A stretch of DNA of 10,225 nucleotides from Halobacteriales archaeon SW_9_67_24 (GTDB lineage: Archaea > Halobacteriota > Halobacteria > Halobacteriales > Halococcaceae), in contig PXSV01000028.1 of assembly GCA_003022685.1 (NCBI GenBank), positions 1 to 10,225 on the forward strand, read 5' to 3'. The position numbers and the translations under genes were made by a program. Below are positions 6,591 to 10,225 of the stretch, one piece after another. Under the pieces are notes generated by a model that did no database searches, was not told where the DNA came from, and worked only from the letters and a program-made list of their open reading frames with translations. Positions within the stretch are counted from its first letter, which is position 1. Each line of letters starts with the position of its first letter.

Positions 6591-7103
6591 TCAGCGCCGG
6601 AGTCGATCGATCGCGGCGGACGCGCCGACGAGGACGAGGAGGCCGACGGCGGAACGCGCCGGGGTCGGCGTCGCGTGGCCGATCGTGAAGAATTCGTCGT
6701 CCTCGTCGCTCCCGTCGAGGCCGCCGTTCGAGACCGTGGCCTCCCGCCGCGCGGCGGGCAGCGTGACGTCGCCGAACTCCTCGAAGTGCTCGTGGCCGAG
6801 GTCGTCGATCAGTTGCTCGACCTCTTGCCTGGTTTCGGCGTCGAGTCCGTCGATCCGTTCCACGCTGTACGGACCCCGCTTCGCGGCCCAGAGCGCGTTG
6901 TAGCTGAGTTCCCCCCGCGAGGTGACCACCGGCAGCGCGAGGTCCTCGAACGCGTCGGGCTCGTCGAACCCGGACTTCGAGAGCAGGAAGCGATCGGCGG
7001 CCGCGGGGAGGTCCTCGGTGTCGAAGTCCACCTCGGAGGGGAACTCCCAGTCGTTTCTCGTGGTGCCCGCAAAGCTCGGTTGGTGGACCTCGTACTCACT
7101 CAT
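6591..7103 (-). CDS. Hypothetical protein with C-terminal membrane anchor, last gene of the coxA operon
   Basis: 170 residues starting MSEYEVHQPSFAGTTRNDWEFP. It is a largely soluble, strongly acidic protein, with a conserved-looking central region around LALPVVTSRGELSYNALWAA (about 56-74), a predicted helical stretch (AETRQEVEQLIDDLGHEH, about 89-106) and an Asp/Glu-rich linker. A single C-terminal hydrophobic helix at about 150-165 is followed by DRLRR, as in a tail anchor with cytoplasmic basic residues. I do not recognise a named family. Its start overlaps the end of the preceding gene by 8 bp, so the two are probably translationally coupled and belong to the coxA operon. A role in oxidase assembly or regulation is inferred from position only. 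The ATG at 7103 is preferred over an in-frame upstream start at 7121 that would lie deeper inside the neighbouring gene. Confidence 0.78.
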   Translation of the reverse strand: MSEYEVHQPSFAGTTRNDWEFPSEVDFDTEDLPAAADRFLLSKSGFDEPDAFEDLALPVVTSRGELSYNALWAAKRGPYSVERIDGLDAETRQEVEQLIDDLGHEHFEEFGDVTLPAARREATVSNGGLDGSDEDDEFFTIGHATPTPARSAVGLLVLVGASAAIDRLRR

Positions 7104-7698
7104 CGGTTTCGCCCTCCCCATCGTTCCGCCCGAAGCGGCGCTGTAGCTCCGGGGCGACGACCATCCCGCTGCCGATCACGAGGCCCGCGATCGAGAGCGG
7201 GAAGCGAACCGCACCCGCCGGTACGCACTCGTTGGCGGAGGTGATCGCCACGTAGTGTTCCACGCCCTCGTACTCGACGAGGACGCCGTTGCGGAACGCG
7301 TCGAGGTGTTCGACGTTCTCGCCCTCGATCGGGTGCTCGTTGCTCGCCTCGGCGAGCGCCGCGCGGAACGCCCGCTGCTCGTCGCCGGTCAACGCCGCGA
7401 AGTCGAGCCGCTGGAAGTCCGGTGGTTCGTCCCCGGCGGCGATCGCCTCGGTGTCCGCCGGCTCCACGACTTCGATCGAGGGATCGCTACAGAGGTCGAA
7501 GTCCTCCTGGAACACCGCGTACGCCCCGACGACGGTCGGGCCGATGCTGGCCGAGAGCACCACCACGCCGACGAACGCGATCGTGTAGACCTGAAACGTC
7601 CGGCTCGTGACCGCCTGGCGGGCGCTGCGTGCGACCGGCGCGAAGTGCTCCCGCAGGTCCTTCTCGTCGCTACCCTCCAGGTCGTCGTCCCCGTTCAT
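7096..7698 (-). CDS. Hypothetical membrane protein with extracytoplasmic domain, downstream of coxA
   Basis: A 200-residue protein. An acidic cytoplasmic N-terminus is followed by a transmembrane helix at about 36-62 (FQVYTIAFVGVVVLSASIG), a soluble domain of about 100 residues with two cysteines (Cys70 and Cys158), and a second helix at about 163-183 before a basic then acidic tail. The soluble domain contains FAALTGDEQRAFRAAL and VLVEYEGVEHYVAI, a pattern seen in several uncharacterised haloarchaeal membrane proteins (DUF7979-like, a low-confidence recollection). Two membrane segments place the domain and both cysteines outside the cell, where a disulfide is possible. Its ATG overlaps the coxA stop in an ATGA arrangement, a strong sign of one transcript and coupled translation with coxA. 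Function is unknown; an oxidase-associated factor is the natural hypothesis. Confidence 0.82.
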   Translation of the reverse strand: MNGDDDLEGSDEKDLREHFAPVARSARQAVTSRTFQVYTIAFVGVVVLSASIGPTVVGAYAVFQEDFDLCSDPSIEVVEPADTEAIAAGDEPPDFQRLDFAALTGDEQRAFRAALAEASNEHPIEGENVEHLDAFRNGVLVEYEGVEHYVAITSANECVPAGAVRFPLSIAGLVIGSGMVVAPELQRRFGRNDGEGETDE

Positions 7699-9451
7699 CC
7701 GTCCGCCTCGCCCCCACTGTCGATCTCACCTGAACCGTCGGTCGCGTAGCGCTCGCGGAGCCGCTCCTCGAAGTGCTGCCACTCGCGGGTGAACTGGCCG
7801 ACTTCCTTCAGGTCCCAGACGTCGGCCTCGGTGATCCGCGAACCCCAAAAGTAGGATTTGAGCATGTTCCAGACCCACAACATCACGCTGATCCCGATGA
7901 CGTACGCCCCGATCGTCGTGATCTCCATCAGCGGCGCGAACTCCGCGGGGTAGCTTGCGAATCGTCGTGGGAGCCCGAGCGCGCCGGTGATCAACATCGC
8001 GCCGAAGGTCACGATCACCCCGACCACCATCAGGACGGCCTGAAAACGGGCGAGCGGCCGGTCGTACAGCCGCTCGGTGAGGATGGGGAACCAGAAGTAA
8101 CTCGCCGCCATCATCATGAACGGGATGACGCCCATCAGGATCATGTGGAAGTGCCCCACGACGTAGTAGGTGTCGTGATACAGCAGGTCGACGGGGATCG
8201 AAGCGAGAAAGACGCCCGTGATCCCGCCGATCACGAACGTGCTCAGCCCGCCGACACAGAAGATCATCGGCGCGGTCAGTCTCACTCGCCCCTTCCAGAT
8301 CGTGGTGATCCAGTTGAACTCCTTGATCGCGCTCGGGATCGCGATCGCGAGCGAGACCGCCATGAAGCTCGCGCGGATCCGGAGAGAACGCCGATGGCGA
8401 ACGTCGAGTAGATCACGTAGGTTCGGCCGAACAGCGTTCGCCCGGCGAACTTCGGGAGGATGTAGCTCATCAGCCCGAACCCCGGGAGGACGAGGATGTA
8501 CACCTCGGGATGACCCCAGAACCAGAAGATGTGCTGCCAGAGGATCGGGCCGCCGCCCTCCAGGGCGAAAAACGAGGTGCCGAAGTTCCGATCGAGCAAC
8601 AACATGACGATCGCGCTGCCCAGAAGGGAGAACGCGAACACCGCGATCCCCGCCGTCGTCACGAGGGTCCACGTGAACAGGTCGAGGTCGGCCCACGAGA
8701 CCCCCTCGCCGCGCTCGGCGAACACGGTGACGATGAAGTTGATCGAGGCGAGCACGGTCGCGATCCCGCTCAGGTGGAGCCCGAGCAGGAAGAAATCGAC
8801 CTGGGGGTTCGCCGACTGGATCGACAGCGGGGTGTACATATACCATCCGATCTCGGGGGGCTGGATCGCGAACAGGAACTCGATCGCCTCCACGGGGATC
8901 CAGACGCCGAGGAACTTCGCGAAGACGTTGACGACGAGCCCACCCCGGATGAGGAGCAGCGCGGGCGGCAACAGCCAGAACCCGAGCGCGTTGATCCGGG
9001 GGAAAGCGAGATCGTCGGCCCCGATGAGGATCGGGAGGAAGTAGTTCGCGAGGCCGAAGAACACGGGCGTCACGAAGAGAATCAACATCGTGATCCCGTG
9101 GGTGGTGAAGAGCGCGTTGTACGTCGCCTCGGTCCAGACGTCGGCCGCGGGCGTCAGGAGTTCGGTCCGGATCATCATCGCGTCGGTGCCGCCCCACAGT
9201 CCCGCGATCGTCCCGAAGACGATATACATGATCCCGATGTCCTTGTGATCGACGGTCGTCAGCCAGCGCGTGAGCCCCGCCGACTTTTCGGCGGTTTCGG
9301 TCCCGGCCTCGGTGGTGGGGTTTTCGGGAAGATAACCCCCGTCGGGTCGCGGCGGCTCGGGCGGCGCTGTCGCCCGGTTCGCGCGGATCCGCCACGCGAG
9401 AACGGCGAGGGCCAGGCCGACCACCGCGACGCCGAGGATTGCCTCAGCCAT
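7695..9451 (-). pseudogene. coxA: Haem-copper oxidase subunit I, interrupted by ~46-bp deletion and frameshift
   Basis: Subunit I carries the low-spin haem and the haem-CuB oxygen reduction centre. From ATG 9451 the frame encodes an extra N-terminal helix (residues 1-23), a linker, and normal CoxA sequence through Ser357 (codon 8383-8381). It includes TTHGITMLILF with the haem ligand His118, and WGHPEVYILVLPGFG with CuB ligand His314 and the cross-linked Tyr318. The frame then shifts. The remaining 227 codons (from 8378, RASFMAVSLAIAIPSAIKEF, including HDTYYVVGHFHM with the last haem ligands) lie in another frame. About 16 residues expected at the junction, including the WAHHMF CuB His pair, are absent; only GG (8380-8379) remains. 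If real, translation ends at 8282 with 31 foreign residues and no active enzyme. Restoring 16 codons would give about 600 residues, normal for the family. It overlaps its neighbours by 8 bp (upstream) and ATGA (downstream). An assembly error is possible. Confidence 0.93.
8376..8383 (-). other. Deletion junction in coxA
   Basis: On the minus strand the sequence passes from the Ser357 codon TCC (8383-8381) through GG directly into ATC CGC GCG AGC. In intact homologues the segment FGVWAHHMFTTGIDPR, or close to it, lies between these codons. Forty-eight expected bases are reduced to two, a net loss of about 46, which is not a multiple of three. The junction forms GGATCC, which would also be produced by the ordinary Arg-Ile-Arg codons, so that motif is not itself evidence of cloning. 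Confidence 0.8.
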
Positions 9452-9551
9452 GATTCGGGTCGTCGGTGTCGATGCAGGGCGGGGCGGCCATGGTTTCGCC
9501 TGCTGCAAGCGCCCGGTCGGCGCGGTTCCCGACGGCCGCGATGCGGTTCAT
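9444..9551 (-). CDS. Small leaderless ORF at the head of the coxA operon
   Basis: A 35-residue peptide starting MNRIAAVGNRADRALAAGE and ending PPCIDTDDPNHG, with one cysteine. It has no membrane segment and I recognise no family. Two things support it as a real gene: a TATA-like CTATTAGT centred about 27 bases before its ATG, which would put transcription start on this codon, and its stop overlapping the coxA start by 8 bp, typical of coupled translation. It could be a small structural or assembly factor, or a leader peptide controlling coxA translation. The alternative is that coxA has a 5' untranslated leader and this frame is chance. An in-frame ATG at codon 21 would give a much shorter product. 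Confidence 0.6.
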   Translation of the reverse strand: MNRIAAVGNRADRALAAGETMAAPPCIDTDDPNHG

Positions 9552-9573
9552 ACGCGATCGTCGGGGCCGACCG

Positions 9574-9581
9574 ACTAATAG
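9574..9581 (-). promoter_or_regulatory. Putative TATA box for the coxA operon
   Basis: Read on the minus strand this is CTATTAGT, one of the clearest TATA-like boxes in the window, centred about 27 bases before the ATG of the 35-residue ORF at 9551. It is the only good box upstream of coxA, so coxA would be transcribed with that ORF. It is divergent from the srp19 promoter. Confidence 0.6.
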
Positions 9582-9644
9582 CCAGCGGACGGGTCGATCG
9601 GTTTCCGGAAGGCGGAGCGGGGCTGTCGGTCGTGGACCGAAGAC

Positions 9645-9651
9645 GTTTACG
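9645..9651 (+). promoter_or_regulatory. Putative TATA box for the srp19-gar1 operon
   Basis: GTTTACG is centred about 27 bases before the ATG at 9675, giving a leaderless transcript. The promoter appears intact although the gene it serves is internally deleted, which would keep gar1 expressed. Confidence 0.55.
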
Positions 9652-9674
9652 CCACGCCAGGGGAAGGCGGCAGC

Positions 9675-9767
9675 ATGGTCGAGAACGTCATCTGGCCCGC
9701 CTACCACGCCGGCAAGTCCGATCTCCTCCAGGCGGTCGCGGCGTACGTCGCCGTTTTTCGGGAATGA
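9675..9767 (+). pseudogene. srp19: Signal recognition particle SRP19 remnant with large in-frame internal deletion
   Basis: Only 30 codons. The first ten residues, MVENVIWPAY, match the start of haloarchaeal SRP19, and the last part, AGKSDLLQAVAAYV followed by FRE, matches its C-terminus. The middle of the protein, roughly 60 of an expected ~90 residues, is missing with the frame kept. Intact SRP19 binds the tips of helices 6 and 8 of SRP RNA and helps SRP54 join; most of that RNA-binding fold is lost here, so the product should not be functional. The leaderless promoter and the ATGA overlap with gar1 are both retained, so the remnant may survive as a translational leader for gar1. SRP19 has been reported dispensable in Haloferax volcanii, so a true loss is tolerable. 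A misassembly is the main alternative. Confidence 0.75.
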
Positions 9768-9985
9768 AACGCGCCGGCGAGGTCGTCCGGGTCGCCCAGG
9801 GACTCGCGATCGTTCGCTGTCCCGACGAGGCACACCCCGACATCGGGACCGAACTCACGGATCAGGAACTCTCGACTGTGGGCCGCGTGGTCGACGTGTT
9901 CGGGCCGGTCGAGCGGCCGTATCTCGCGGTCGACCCGCGATCCGACCCGGCGCTGTTGCTTGGAAATCGCCTCTATGCCGAGTAG
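9764..9985 (+). CDS. gar1: H/ACA ribonucleoprotein component Gar1
   Basis: A compact 73-residue protein starting MKRAGEVVRVAQGLAIVRC, with the six-stranded Gar1 beta-barrel pattern and the typical LSTVGRVVDVFGPVERPYLAV core (about 38-58), ending LLGNRLYAE. Gar1 joins Cbf5 (TruB-like pseudouridine synthase), Nop10 and L7Ae on H/ACA guide RNAs to isomerise uridines in rRNA, and helps turn over the modified substrate. Length is normal for haloarchaeal Gar1. Its ATG overlaps the stop of the srp19 remnant (ATGA), so it is probably expressed from the promoter at 9645 by coupled translation. It is followed after 73 bp by the presenilin-type protease gene, forming an srp19-gar1-psh order that I recall from other haloarchaea. 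Confidence 0.9.
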   Translation: MKRAGEVVRVAQGLAIVRCPDEAHPDIGTELTDQELSTVGRVVDVFGPVERPYLAVDPRSDPALLLGNRLYAE

Positions 9986-10058
9986 CGACCCGGGAGTGCC
10001 AGCGTCTCGCTCGCGGCCGCAACGAAACCCCGAAGGTCACGCCGGAAGAGTATCGGTT

Positions 10059-10225
10059 ATGAACCAGCGCAGGCGGGTCGTCGCGGCCGGCGCGGCCACC
10101 GTCGCGATCTTTCTCGTGGTCCAAGTCGGCGCGCTCGCGCTCGTCGGCCCGTTCGAGTCCGCGGGCTACCGGGCGGTCGAGAACCCCTCGAACCCGGCGA
10201 ACAGCGCGATCTACCTCGGCGCGAT
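10059..10225 (+). CDS. Presenilin-family intramembrane aspartyl protease PSH, N-terminal fragment
   Basis: The open frame from ATG 10059 runs off the right edge after 55 complete codons. The visible part has a basic N-terminus (MNQRRR), a first transmembrane helix at about 8-30 (VVAAGAATVAIFLVVQVGAL), then LVGPFESAGYRAVENPSNPA, and the beginning of the next helix. This N-terminus matches haloarchaeal presenilin homologues (PSH), which cleave substrates within the membrane using YD and GLGD aspartates. Those motifs would lie beyond the window, so catalytic residues cannot be checked. No clear TATA box is seen in the 73-bp gap after gar1, so co-transcription with gar1 is likely. The call rests on the N-terminus and gene order only. 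Confidence 0.75.
   Translation, partial: MNQRRRVVAAGAATVAIFLVVQVGALALVGPFESAGYRAVENPSNPANSAIYLGA

Noticed and set aside
8375..8380. GGATCC (BamHI site) at the coxA junction as a cloning scar
   Set aside because: The same bases arise from the normal Arg-Ile-Arg codons of CoxA, so the site is expected without cloning.
8282..8400. Programmed ribosomal frameshift joining the two parts of coxA
   Set aside because: A shift alone would not restore the missing WAHHMF segment with the CuB ligands, and no slippery run is present at the junction.
8510..9985. 491-codon plus-strand open frame running from antisense coxA into gar1
   Set aside because: Only its last 73 codons (gar1, from ATG 9764) resemble a protein family; the rest is antisense to coxA and charge-biased.

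Overview
The window is archaeal, from a halophile of the class Halobacteria. It is uniformly GC-rich with acidic, Asp/Glu-heavy proteins. Most genes have a TATA-like element about 26-30 bases before the start codon, the pattern of leaderless haloarchaeal transcripts. The gene families (SRP19, Gar1, presenilin-type protease, DUF6684, haloarchaeal-type cytochrome oxidase) fit this. A Halococcus-like genus is a guess that I cannot confirm from the sequence alone.

Layout, left to right. Positions 1-1281 (-) hold the N-terminal two thirds of a GH15 glucoamylase/trehalase-like enzyme, cut by the window edge. Positions 1407-1703 (+) encode a two-helix DUF6684-type protein. An 82-bp palindromic repeat follows (1724-1805), abutting the end of a convergent two-helix membrane protein (1805-2032, -). 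coxC (2188-3054, +) comes next, and a second copy of the repeat (3054-3135) starts on its stop codon. A YwrD-type gamma-glutamyltransferase-family gene lies at 3245-4924 (+), convergent with coxB (5009-5824, -). Divergent from coxB is a four-helix membrane protein (5959-6498, +). A minus-strand operon runs from 9551 down to 6591: a 35-residue leaderless ORF, coxA, and two overlapping genes for uncharacterised membrane proteins. Divergent from it are a remnant of srp19, gar1, and the start of a presenilin-family protease running off the right edge.

The core of the window is an aa3-type haem-copper oxidase locus split into coxC, coxB and coxA transcription units, with small membrane proteins that are probably accessory factors. 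Two genes are damaged. coxA lacks about 46 bp, which shifts the frame and removes the CuB-ligand His-His pair. srp19 retains only its first ~10 and last ~20 codons, joined in frame. These could be true lesions or assembly errors; read mapping would decide.

The most interesting undescribed structure is the pair of 82-bp elements. They have 17-bp perfect terminal inverted repeats, a conserved inner hairpin, and four differences that all fall in unpaired positions. No CRISPR array, tRNA, rRNA or transposase gene was seen.
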